Shown here: positions 1 through 11,300 of the stretch, piece after piece
Position numbering within the stretch: position 1 is the stretch's first letter
Layout: each line of letters begins with the position of its first letter
NCBI RefSeq assembly: GCF_028583425.1
Contig: NC_072792.1
Span: 159,036,676 to 159,100,675, forward strand
Direction of reading: 5' to 3'
DNA length: 64,000 nucleotides
From: Eublepharis macularius
Lineage: Eukaryota; Chordata; Lepidosauria; Squamata; Eublepharidae
Made by a program: the position numbers and the translations under genes
Notes under the pieces: generated by a model
Told to the model about the DNA's origin: nothing
The model's database searches: none
Seen by the model: the letters and a program-made list of their open reading frames with translations, nothing else

Positions 1-24
1 TTAACAAATAAAATTGCGAAATCA

Positions 25-250
25 CAAAATAATAACAACAACATTCGATTTATATACCACCCTTCAGGACAACTTAACTCCCACTCAGAGCGGTTTACAA
101 AGTATGTTATTATTATCCTCAGCAATCACCCTGTGAGGTGGGTGGGGTTGAGAGAGCTCCGGAGAGTTGTGACTGACCCAAGGTCCACTCAGCTAGCTAC
201 AAGTGGAGGAGTGGGGAATCAAACCCGGTTCTCCAGATTAGAGTCCTGCT
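25..250 (-). repeat. tRNA-derived SINE copy
   Basis: On the minus strand a B-box-like gggtttgattcccc lies near the head. The body has the phrases for the 'tcacccaaggtc' and 'tgtgaggtgggt' segments of squamate tRNA SINEs. The tail is (AAC/AAT)-rich. Confidence 0.7.
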
Positions 251-681
251 GCAGTCTGCAGTAAAAAATAAAGGATTTTTTTTCTTATCAAACCTTTGAA
301 AAACATTAAAACCATCTTTTTCTTGCCACTAAATGATTTAAATTAAAATAATAAACATTTATTTGAAATCTGAAACTCTGGGTTTCAACAGAGTGGATAT
401 TTATCCCTATCTCCTTAGTTATTGCTTTGAAGGCTTGTAGAGGGCCACTCAAGGTACTGCCAATATTAACCTGTCATAGTCATAGTCTTGAGAAAAAGGT
501 ACCACCGTCATCAAATTTTCTCCTTTATACTGGGATAGTAAAGTCACACATCACAAAAGGCAGTCATTTTGCCAAGATTATTCAGCAATGAGACGATTTG
601 CCTGGATACTGAATCTCAATACAAAACACAATATAATCTTTTAATTTCTGCATGACCATACCTGGGCTTGGATCCCACCTA

Positions 682-883
682 GAGCCAAGCTACAAGTGAC
701 GCCGTACACAGGTTGGACACTTGTCAGCTTCCCTCAAGTTTTTATGGGAAATGTAGGCGTCCTAGTTTTACAGCTCGGCTCTCCATTACAGCTGCAAGAC
801 CAGGATGCCTACATTTCCCATCAAAACTTGAGGGAAGCTGACAAGTGTCCAACCTGTGTACAGCGTCACTTGTGGCTTGGCTC
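682..883. mobile_element. Palindromic MITE, type B
   Basis: The termini are GAGCCAAGCTACAAGTGACG and its inverse. The arms are long and nearly complementary (cttccctcaagtttt and aaaacttgagggaag). A CTA triplet flanks both ends (679-681 and 884-886), fitting a 3-bp TSD. It belongs to the same family as 40457-40658. Confidence 0.85.
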
Positions 884-970
884 CTAGACTTCAGAAAGCA
901 CAAGGAAGGGGGTGATTTTTGCTGATCCCTGGTCCCATAGGAAACACAGTTCCCCTCCCTAAGCTATTCC

Positions 971-1166
971 TGCCCTGAGCTGGATAGCCCAGGCTAGCCC
1001 AACCTTGGTAGCTAGGCAGGGTCAGACCTGGTTAATACTTGGATGAGAGACCACCAAAAAAATCCAGGGTTGCTACGCAGAGGCAAGCGATGGCAAGCCA
1101 CCTCTGAACATCTCTTGCCTTGAATATCTTACAGAGTCTCCATAAATTGGCTGCAACTTAACGGGT
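971..1166 (+). repeat. 5S rRNA-derived SINE
   Basis: The stretch gctaggcagggtcagacctg followed by ttaatacttggatgagagacc (box C at 1041-1052) is 5S rRNA-like. A tail then reads ttgcctt...ataaattggctgcaacttaacgg, the type shared with Bov-B LINEs. I recall the family as 5S-Sauria SINE. Confidence 0.8.
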
Positions 1167-1948
1167 TCCCCATCCCTTAGGAGCAGCATTTCAGGGGTGC
1201 TTGGGCTGCCACAGGAGGGGGTAATCAGCACCAAAAATGCCCCCCTCCTGCACACAAACCCACAGAAATGTAGGTGGGATTAAATCCATGGATGACAGAC
1301 AATTCTGTGCTGGCTGGTTTTTGTATTTTGTTTTACATTTGACCAAAAAGGCTTTAAATGTCTACGATGCAAGCCACAATCTATCTAGGGATACTGAGCT
1401 CAGCATGATACCTTTAGAATAAGTAGGCTGTATGGCAATAAATTCCTCAGGCATTTATCTGAACTCCTGTGTCAGTGAAGAAAAATCGTTTAATGGATGC
1501 ACGTGCCCACCTTCCTTTTGTTAATCCTGAAGCCATCTGACTTATAAATGAGATGGAATTTTTGATGTTACACAGGCTGAGCTGGTCTCTGTGGGAGGTA
1601 AAAGAGGGCTTCTGAAAAATTTTACAAGAGTGGTTCTGGAGTATTTAATTACTCAAGAATCTAGTTAGCAAAGAGATTAAAAAAGAACGCCCAAATATTT
1701 ACAAAGCACATGCTGTGGGAGCCACTGGCACTTTCCAAAATATCCTCTTTGAATCTTGGGGAGTCTTTGAAACTTTCTGAGAGACGAAGATATACAAAGG
1801 AAAGACTTGCAGTGTTTTAGGGGGCGGTAGAAGTTCATGACCATTGATGAAGTTCAACAGCCAACCTCAGCCTATCCCTGGTTTCTTAGCTAGTTTTTGA
1901 CATAGGGGGCAACCCAGTTCTAAATGTTATTGGTGCTAAAATTTTTAT

Positions 1949-2134
1949 AAATTTGGTCAATGCAGCCCAGCCTTGAAGTGTGCGCTCAGCTGGTCTCTTT
2001 TATATACCGTGCTCATGGCCGGTGGCCATGTGACCATTTTCACCGAGGGCGATTTAAACCAAAGTGACATCATTGTGCGGTCCTGAGTTCCACCACTGAG
2101 TTCCACCACTTCTTTTCCCAGGAAAAAAGCCCTG
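1949..2134. mobile_element. hAT non-autonomous element, 3' half plus unusual 5' segment
   Basis: The right part (ggccatgtgaccattttcac ... ggaaaaaagccctg) matches the ends of the hAT copies at 6395, 39774 and 44270. The left part (aaatttggtcaatgcagccc onward) is absent from those copies but recurs at 2572. Confidence 0.7.
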
Positions 2135-2290
2135 TGTATTCTAATTTGATATCTCATGCATTCACCTCTTCCCAGCTATAGTAAATATTCTAAAATATTG
2201 CTCAAAGCTGTCTTTTACTTGCAAAAAGATATATAGATGGGATTGTTATATTGCATTATTACCATGTAAAACTTCTTTTTAACGTTTCAG

Positions 2291-2332
2291 TTCCACCGAG
2301 CAGAAAGAGAAGTGGCTCACTTCCCTTCAAAG
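2291..2332 (+). CDS. ARHGAP20: ARHGAP20 exon: end of PH domain
   Basis: A 42-nt exon between acceptor tttcag and donor gtactt. It reads STEQKEKWLTSLQ, the C-terminal helix of a PH domain with the conserved tryptophan. It begins with the third base of a codon and ends with AG, which the next exon completes as Ser. It is small, but its phase matches the next exon and the peptide matches what I recall of the vertebrate ortholog. Confidence 0.88.
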
Positions 2333-5300
2333 GTACTTCTGTTTTGCTGTCTCATCCATAAAGAGCCCCATGACGCAGAGTGGTAAGCTGCAGTACTGCA
2401 GCCCAAGCTCTGCTCACAACCTGATTTCCATCCTGGCGGAAGCTGGGTTCAAATAGCCAGCTCAAGGTTGACTCAGCCTTCCATCCTTCTGAGGTTGGTA
2501 ATGAGTACCCAGTTTCCTAGGGGTAAAGAGTAGATGACTGGGGAAGGCAATGGCAATCCACCTCGTAACAAAAATTTGGTCAATGCAGCCCAGCCTTGAA
2601 GTGTGCGCTCAGCTGGTCTCTTTTATATACCGTGCTCATGGCCAGTGGCCATGTGACCGTTTTCACCGAGGGCGATTTAAACTTTAAAAAAGTCAGTAAT
2701 GACTCGGTGCTTGCACAAGGTGCTTGCACCTTTACCTTTACCATAACAGAAATACACGCAATACCAAGCCTCATGTATCTGATCTGTATCTAGCCAGTTC
2801 TTTATTACGGATTTCTATCTGAAGTTTCCTGTGCTGTATCTAGTCAAAATATTGTTAAGTTGGGGGTTTGAAAAGTTAAAGATTTATAACAGTGAATGAG
2901 AGGGATTGACATGGGGCTTGAATAATGGAGTCAGGTCCATACTTCATTGAGTAAGATTTTAGCCTGCACAATAAAACTCAGCTATTCAGAGTCTTTGTGT
3001 GTAGAAAGTGCTTCACAGAAAAAAGGTTAAGGGGTCTTCAAAACAGGCCACTGTAGTCACTTCTGCTGTTGAAGAATGTCCGTCTTCCAGAGCCCATATG
3101 GAACATTCTTCTGCCAGCAGAAAGTGAAATACCTTTGTACCTGGACTTTTTATAATTTGGAATTTATTATATAATTGACTGTAGGCATTTTTAAACTAGC
3201 TCCATTTCTGTTTATTTTGACAGCCGAATCAAAGAAGAAAAGGCAAAGGACTATCCCAAAAGCATTCCGTTGAAGATCATTGCAAAAGATCTTGGAAACT
3301 GTGCATATGTAAGTGTCCCTCAGCTTCTGAGTCAACAAGGAAGATGTCAGAACACAAGAATTGTTCCTATTCTTTGGAAGAACAGTACAAATGTGAAAAT
3401 TCGTTTCTATTGTGCTGTGATTGGGCAAATGTTGCAGGATGTCCACTGTTTATTCTGAGCACTTTGGTATGGAAGATAATCTTTTCTGCATTATCTTGAT
3501 ATAAAGCCCTAAATAGTTTGAGACCAACATACTTAAAGGACTGGCTGCTTCCATGTGAGAGCCTGCCCACCAGCTGAGAGGGTAGGGTTGCCAGCCCAGG
3601 CTGGCAGCTGCCATGAGACTCAAGTGTGTGGGAGGCCTTGCCACTATGATGTCACCAGCAATGGGATGGCATCCCTTCCAGCACCAGCAGCAAATGACAC
3701 TATCATATCATCAGTGGAGCTCTAGCATTTGGCAAAAACTCTTTAGTATAACCATAAAGTTTTGCCAAATATTAGAGCAACACCCAGCATGACGATGTGC
3801 CTTCAGGGTCATGTTGGAAGTGACATGGCATTGCCATTGGCAGTGATCCTGCCCCCTACAACAAAATATTTTCTGCTGTTCTTAAATACTCTTGGAATAT
3901 ATTTCAGGATTTTATTGTATATTTGATGCTACTAAAAATGCTGTTGACTTTTAAAATTTCCTGCTGGTTATTTTTGAAATAATTTTGCCTATTTTTGCAT
4001 TTATCCATTCTACTGTATTCTTAAAATATTTTTATTGTAAGCCACCTTGAAAACCTGATCCTGAGTGAATAAATTTATTTATTTAAAACATTTTTACCCT
4101 GCCTTATCTTCTTGGACTTAAGGCGGTGAACAAAGTAAGTTGCAAGGAAAAAGTTTAAACAGATTAAAATGCAAAATATACCAATTTAAAAGCATTAACA
4201 CTCAACTCTCATGAGAATTAAAACACAGAAGATCAGCAGATATAAAAAACAGAAGATCAGCAGATATACAGCTGAATCTGCTGGAGAAAATTTACTCTCC
4301 CGCCAAGGATTGCCTTACATGCCTCCCTAATTGTAGCAAGGGATGCGCTGTCCGCACCCATTCCAGAGGACTGGGCCCACTACGGAAATGGCCCAGGATT
4401 TGTAAAAGATACAGATTATTAAAATAAATAAATATCATGGACCAGTATGGATCTAATGGATCAGTAGAACTGCCCAAATTCTTTTCACAGGTGGTACTAT
4501 CCAACCCAGTTTTCACCCATCCAATATTTCTACAACTGATTTTTATTACCCAAGCACAACACTTTATGCTTGTCCCTGTTAAACTTCTTTTATTTCCCTG
4601 GGCCCGATCCATCCTATTCAAGCCCAGCTGCACCCTGTTTCTATCCCCCAAAGTATTAACTATCCCATCCACATTTTGTACTCAGTCATCTGAATCATTT
4701 ATAAAGATTTTAAACAGCACTGGGCCCAAACAGAACCCTCAGGCATCCCACTTGTCACCTCCCTCCCTCCTGACAGGGAACCATGAACTATCATCCTTTG
4801 GAACAAGATTTGAGTCCAGTGGCACCTTAGAGACCAAAAAGATTTTTAGGGTATAAGCTTTTGAGAGACAAATCTCTCTTCTTCTCATCCATAGAGGAGG
4901 GGAGATCCCTGAGCCTTTATAGCCCAGTCAGGACTGGTGGGTGAGGTGAAACAAAACATGACTCCTTTGATTCATCCCACCCACCTTCTACGGGAAAGAA
5001 AGGGATGTCTGTCAGGGCAGGAAGATTTGGGGGAAAGTGGCAGGAAAAGCTGTGATGGTGGTGGGGGGGGGGAATCACTTGGCAGTGGGGCCTCCTGTGT
5101 GGCCTACAAAGCTGGCCTTCCTTCCCCAAGGAGGCAGAGATGGGAAAAGGCTGTTTAGGGCCTGGCTGCCCTCCAGCTGAGCCATAACTGGGGTGGCAGA
5201 GGAGAGGCTTCCATTCTCAACCACCAGCCTAGAGACAGCCAAGAGAGCTAGCCTGGTTTGCTGCATTCTTCCCTCCACCCAGATATCTGCCACCGCCACC

Positions 5301-8300
5301 GGGGCAGAGGCTGACTCAGCCTGGCGATAATGCAGCCTAGCGCCTCCCAAGCAACACATCACTCTAGCAGCGACAGCCTTGGTTGATGCCTGCTGAAGCT
5401 GTGCAGTGGCCAGCCAGGGCTGGGCACCGTAAACGCTGCCTTCCCCTGACTAGCAGCCAGTGGAGGAGCTGAGGCAGCGGGAATGGAGTCCCTCTACCTC
5501 AAAGACAACATTGGGAGGGTTGAAGAAGTTCAGCCCTGGGGGTTGCCTCAGGACCCCCAGGAGGTCCTGTTGGCAAGGAAACGTACTCCCACTTCCATCC
5601 TGCAGCATGCTCAGCCCCCATTCTCCCTTTGCCGCACAACTTTGTTGCAGGCTTTCTCTAGAGCTTGGGTGATGGTTCCGAGGGAAGCCTGTGCCACTCC
5701 CCCCAGCCAGCCCAAGGTCACTCCAGCCAGGTTGGGAGCTAGGATCCATGCCCCCACCTATTCGTGGTGCAGAGCCTTCGGTTTGGCTGGCTGTATGTAC
5801 TTGCAGCACAAGATGTAGAATCGTGTTGTTTGTGTCTGCCTCTCTGCACAATAAGACTGCTTCAAATAAAAGCCAACCTCCTGTGATCACAGGACTGCAT
5901 TTGAATAAATCTACACCCAAGTGAGTCTTTCTTCCTTTGGGTAAGGTTTTAAAAAGAAAAACGTGAGAACAATTCTTCTGTTTCAGGCCAAGATCCCGTC
6001 TAATCCATCCTCCTGTTTCCAACAGTGGCCAGCCATATACCTCTGGGATGTCTATAAGCAGCAACGGCCCTCACCTCACAGTGATTTCCCCCAACATTCG
6101 TCTATTTAGAGTTGTGCTGCCTCTCTATTAGGAAGTTCCATAGCGGCCACAGCTGTTTGAGAGATGTGTCCTCCATGAACTTTTGCTATCCTTTTTTTAA
6201 AAAATAGCCATCAGAACTATTGGCTTTCAGATAAACCAAAGGAAATAGTGGCTGTAGACTGACTCAAGTTTGGGAAGCAGCATCTGTCAGCCACGCACTG
6301 AAATTCTGCAGTGGTGCAGAAGCTTTAGAACAGTCTTGGGTGGAGCGGGCATTGCGAGATGGGTCAGCTTGGAAGTGAAATTCGGTAGTGCTAGCCGGGC
6401 TTTTTTTCAGGTGGAATGGAATTCCGGTACCTCTTGAAAATGGTCACATGGCTGGTGGCCCCGCCCCCTGATCTCAGACAGAGGGGAGTTTAGATTGCCC
6501 TCCGCACCACTGGAGCTGTACGGAGGGCAATCTCAACTCCCCTCTGTCTGGAGATCAGGGGGCAGGGCCACCGGCCATGTGACCATTTTCGCCAAGAGCG
6601 ATTTAAACTTTAACCTTGTTCCAGTTGACCCAAAGTGATGTCATTGTGCGGTCCTGAGTTCCACCACTGAGTTCCACCACCTCTTTTCCCAGAAAAAAAG
6701 CCCTGAGTGCTAGAAATGTCATTGCCAAGCCCAAGGGCAGCAGATGGAAGCTTCCTAAAAATCTAAATACTTTCTGTGAAGCTCCAACTCAGATTTTACT
6801 GCACTACACCAGATAGCGAAATTTTGTGCTGTGGTTGTTAAAGCCCATTAGAGTGTAGACCTCCATTTTGGTTGCTCGCTTAGAACTATGCCGACTTCCT
6901 GGCTTTTACAAATTTTGATAGATATTAGGAAATTATGGTTTTAAACTGTATATATTCATATGTTCCATGTTCAAATGGTTGTAAAATGTGCACTTAAATT
7001 TCTATGGTAAATGTACTGGCTAAGTGCTGTAATAAAGAATTGAATTGAATTGAATATGAAGCTCCACTTCTTGTTCTGCTAGAGCAGCTGGAGATCTCAG
7101 GGAATTGTTTCATTTTATGCAAGCGTTAGGGCTAGTGGGAGGGGGGCAGTGTATGCAACACAAATCACTTTATTATATTCTCGCCAAAGGCAAGCCTTAT
7201 GCAAATGTGCTGACCTACTCCTGAGTGCCAGATGTCATTACTTTGAGAAAATGTTAATTTTTTTGTGTTACAGTCATTCAGCTATATCTTTAGGCTAAAC
7301 AAACAAAAAAAGATGCCATTTGCTTCAGTTTCCTTGACAGTTTATTGTTTACAATGACTCGGGCAGAGGGATGTTGTGGATATTGTAAAATTGTGAATTG
7401 TGAATTTTCTTTAATAAGATGTTTTAGTTTCTGGTTTTACTTTTAATTTTTAAAAAATGTTTTATTGAATATTTTGAAACCGCCTTGGAGACTATTTGGT
7501 CAAAAAGCAATCTGAAAGCAAGCTAAAGAAATAAAATACTTTGCATGCTGCTGGGAGGGGGTGTCGTGTGACCTGGAAGTTCTGTACTCAGTTTACAAAA
7601 CTGATGTGAAATGTGTGCATGGTAGAGTGAAGCAGCATGCCCTTGAGACTAACAGTGAAATCCTAAGCAGAGTTACTCCCGTCTAAGCCCGTTGATTTCT
7701 GCTTAGGATTTCACTGTAAGATGTTGAAGTTTAACCCTGACTTTGGTTCTTCCATTCTGTTCGTCCTGTCAGTGTTGGCGAAAGGTCATTGATACTAGAG
7801 TAGAATATATTTCTGATTTCTGAGGAACTGCATCAGATCACAAGCACCATGTTGCTTTATCAGCTAGAAATTAAATGCTAGTTCTAATTGAATTTTTCAG
7901 CCAATTCTCTCCTGTGCAAGTCCAAGGATCATGAGTTTTTTGCTGCTTTTCAAATGCCATTATTTTGATGCTCATGTTCCCTTCTGCCTTTTCGCCCTTT
8001 CCTGCAGTCAAAAACGTTAACTGTAACCAACACAGATACAGCGAACGACGTGATCCTCATGGCCCTACAGCAGCTGGGAATTAATGTGAGATATGATTAC
8101 TTTTTTTTTTTAGCGTACATTATATTTAGCTTCTTAAAAGGCTATAATTTCAGGTATATTATTTCTACATCTAATACTAAACTAGCTGGCCCCCATGTGG
8201 TTGACAGTAGAATTAAAACTGGGCCGCCCACAGACAAGGTAGAGCTTGCTTCATACTCAAAGGGCTTTCCCAGGTATGTAGAAAAATCTGACTTCTTAAA

Positions 8301-11300
8301 CTGACCAAAAGTGGCGGGGGAGGGGGGGGAACCCTACCCTAGTAAGGAATGAAACTGCTCCAGAAAAGATGGAATGTTTAGAGTCAGTTGGGGGGAGATT
8401 TTGAGGAGGAGGAGTGAAGTTCCAAATTGCTCTTCTCCTTCAACGATTCTTTGGTTTCTCTTGACTTGCAAACTATATTCACTGGACCACCATTGCAGGT
8501 ATCTAGTTGGAGATATAGGTGTCATTATACATGTTGGAGTCCTGTGGCCATGAACAAAAGGAACAGAGGTCTGAGGGAATGGCTCTGGACCTTCCTCTCC
8601 CTGTTATTGCAAAGGAAAGCCCTCTTTGGACACTTGTAGCCCTCCCTCTCTCTAAATGGGTTGTTATTTTATCAGAAGGGAGAGATGGCATGGGGGGGAG
8701 AAGCATCTTGAACTTGTGTTGTGTGCTACAAGAAGGTTTAGTGTCGGAGTTAGGAAGTGGTAGCCTCCGGGCCAAATTCAGTTCCCTGAGCGGTTCCATA
8801 GGATTTCATAGGGGATTCAGACTGTGTTTGACTTTTGTGTAGACATGGGCACAAACCCAAAAAATTTAATGAACCAGTGGTTCGTAGTTCAGTGCCGACA
8901 ACGATCCCGAGGTCGCGAACCACAACGAACATTTTCCGTTGCCGAACCAGTTCACTGTTCATGGGCACGCGGAATGGCCCCCGTGGCACTTAAAGAGCCC
9001 ATATTCCCGGGGAGTGTTTTGCAAGCTCTTCTACAGCCATCACCCAAGTTTGGACAAGATTGCAAAAGGGATCTTGGAGTTATACCCTCTCCAATCCAAG
9101 GCCTCCACGAAACTCCCACAAAAATCCAAGCTCAATTATACTCTCAGTCTCTCTCCCCAAAGGCTAGCAAGTGGCAAGCAAAAGCTCTGTCCCACTCCAC
9201 TGCTCGCTGAAAGTGAAACCCAGCCTGGGAGCCTACGGTTATTGATAAGCACAGGTCCCATTGAGCAACGCAGGAGGTCTGTATTTGGCCGTCAGAGCTG
9301 CCTATCAGGGTTTGCAGGGATGAGATTGGAGTGCCCATGGCTACAGAACACCCCATTCCCCCTCCCTCCCCTGGGTATCTTCTCCCAACTTGTAACCGCT
9401 TTGCAGCTCCATGGTTGGAAGGAAGACCTGCCGATCAAGGTAAACTGGGCTTCCATTCGGGTTTCCAGGGCGACAGAAGGAGCACAGACAGAGTTCAGGC
9501 ATTCCCCCGGCTCTGTTGCCAGGGAAATTGATTGCTGGCGCCTGACTGTCTGGCTTCCCGAACCGCAACCAAATTCACCAAACCAGGCCTCTCCCGAACG
9601 CTGGTTCGTTGGCCGTGGACAATCACGAACCGCCGGATCGCGATCACATGATCGCCAATTTTGTGGGTTTTTGAAGTTCGTAATACAGTCCGTGCCCATC
9701 TCTACTTTTGTGATGGCTGAGTTTTCTTTGGGATATTAATGAGTTGGATTTCTAGGGGAAATCCAGTTTCACCAGTTTCCTGATTTCTGATCTTCAGACT
9801 TTCCGTTCATGCTATTCCTAGGGTTCTCCTGTCCTCCAGGAGAATATTTCAGGGGTCATTTGGGGCTGCAGTGGGTAGGGGAAGGCAAGGAAGTCCTGTC
9901 CTGCTGATTGGAATCCCTTGTCAGTCGAGATGTACAACCTGATCCAAGACAGTATTTGCATCTTTGACAATCCAGTCAAGTTCAATGGACAGAGTGGTTG
10001 GGACTTATTTTTTCCAACAGGTTCCCATGTAATACATATTTTGATCGTTTCCAACTGTAATTTAATTCTATAATTAATTGGAATTGTACTGAGGAGAGAT
10101 CAAAGTTTGAGGGATTTTTGAAACGAATACACACTGCCAGGTTTCATCATGTACTTGGATGAATGTATTTGTTTTATGTGTGACACTGATCACTATAGAT
10201 TCTGATACTACTTTTACTGTTTCATTTTGCAATAGATGTATTTTATATTTTCTTGAGGGAGGAATCCTTATTTTTCTTGCTTTTTTCATTTTGTGTTCAT
10301 AGTATCATAGAGTTGGAAGGGGCCATACAGACCATCTAGTCCAACCCCTTGCCCAGTGCAGGATTAGCCTAAAGCATCTCTGACAAATATTCATCCAGCC
10401 TCTTCTTGAAAACTGTCAGTGAAGGGGAGCTCACCACCTCCCTAGGCAGCTGATTCCACTTTTGAACTACTCTGACCGTGAAAAAGTTCTTCGTAATATC
10501 CAGCCGGTACCTTTGTGCATGTAATTTAAGCCCATTGTTTCGGGTCCTACCCTCTGCTGCCAACTGGAACAGCTCCCTGCCCTCCTCCAAATGACAGCTT
10601 TTCAAATACTTAAAGAGAGCAATCATGTCCCCCCTCAATCTCCTCTTCTCCAAACTAAACATTCCCAAGGCCCTCAGCCTTTCCTCGTAGGGCTCAGTCT
10701 CCTGATCATCCCCTGATCATCCTTGTCGCTCTCCTCTGCACCCTCTGTTGAGGATCTGCTCCTCTACTTTTGTTTGTCAAAAATATTAGGAGTGTGGCAT
10801 TTTCAGAGTCAACACAATATGCCACTTGGCCGCAGTAATTCAGTGCATCAATAACAATAAGTAACGATCAGTTGAATGTAGGCTTTCCTGAGTAAGATGC
10901 ATCTGCCTTATTTCAGACAGGTTGGGACAGGCTCACAAGCACCTTTTTGTGAGGAATGGCATATGCATTAGTCACAATGACCACCTCAAGGAAATAGTTC
11001 TCTTTACTTGTTCTCTGTACTTACAAGAAGTCGTCACTCGTGGTGACTTGCTTAAATGAGGGTAGCACAGTGTGCCTGGCAAATTTCTGGTTTCCAGACA
11101 CATTCAGAGGGAGCATTTGCTTTTAAAAAAGATTAGACAGTCCCTTAAAATCTCAGACCCACAGGCTCATCTGAGCCTTGCACTTGCGCTTGACGTAAAG
11201 AAATTGAAAATGAAATAGCTAAATGGTTTTGTGTGGTGGGGGTTCTTTGGAAAATAGGAGGGCAGGGGCAAGAATCGTTTTTCATACCATTCAGCTGCAT

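Larger units (their letters stand above)
251..2290 (+). other. ARHGAP20: ARHGAP20 intronic sequence upstream of first visible exon
   Basis: No coding exon is recognised here. It contains a MITE (682-883), a 5S-derived SINE (971-1166) and a hAT fragment (1949-2134). The rest (251-681 and 1167-1948) is AT-rich with nothing I can name. Confidence 0.6.
3309..8007 (+). other. ARHGAP20: ARHGAP20 intron
   Basis: GT-AG intron of 4.7 kb. It holds a hairpin (3719-3778), a CR1-like LINE fragment (about 4080-4790), a LINE-tail repeat (about 4806-4895), a hAT element (6395-6705), a LINE end (about 6880-7056) and a small MITE (7652-7717). The GC-rich block 4930-5850 has long reading frames but no recognised product and may be old LINE sequence. 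Confidence 0.75.

Noticed and set aside
4437..4856. 139-codon frame in an ARHGAP20 intron
   Set aside because: Antisense to a probable LINE fragment, with no domain.
5450..6064. 204-codon minus-strand frame within an ARHGAP20 intron
   Set aside because: It overlaps equally long frames on the other strand in a GC-rich block. It shows no motif and no homology I can recognise.
8939..9739. 266-codon frame as a protein gene
   Set aside because: It lies almost wholly in the hAT element 8840-9704 and runs past its end into flanking sequence. No transposase residues are visible.
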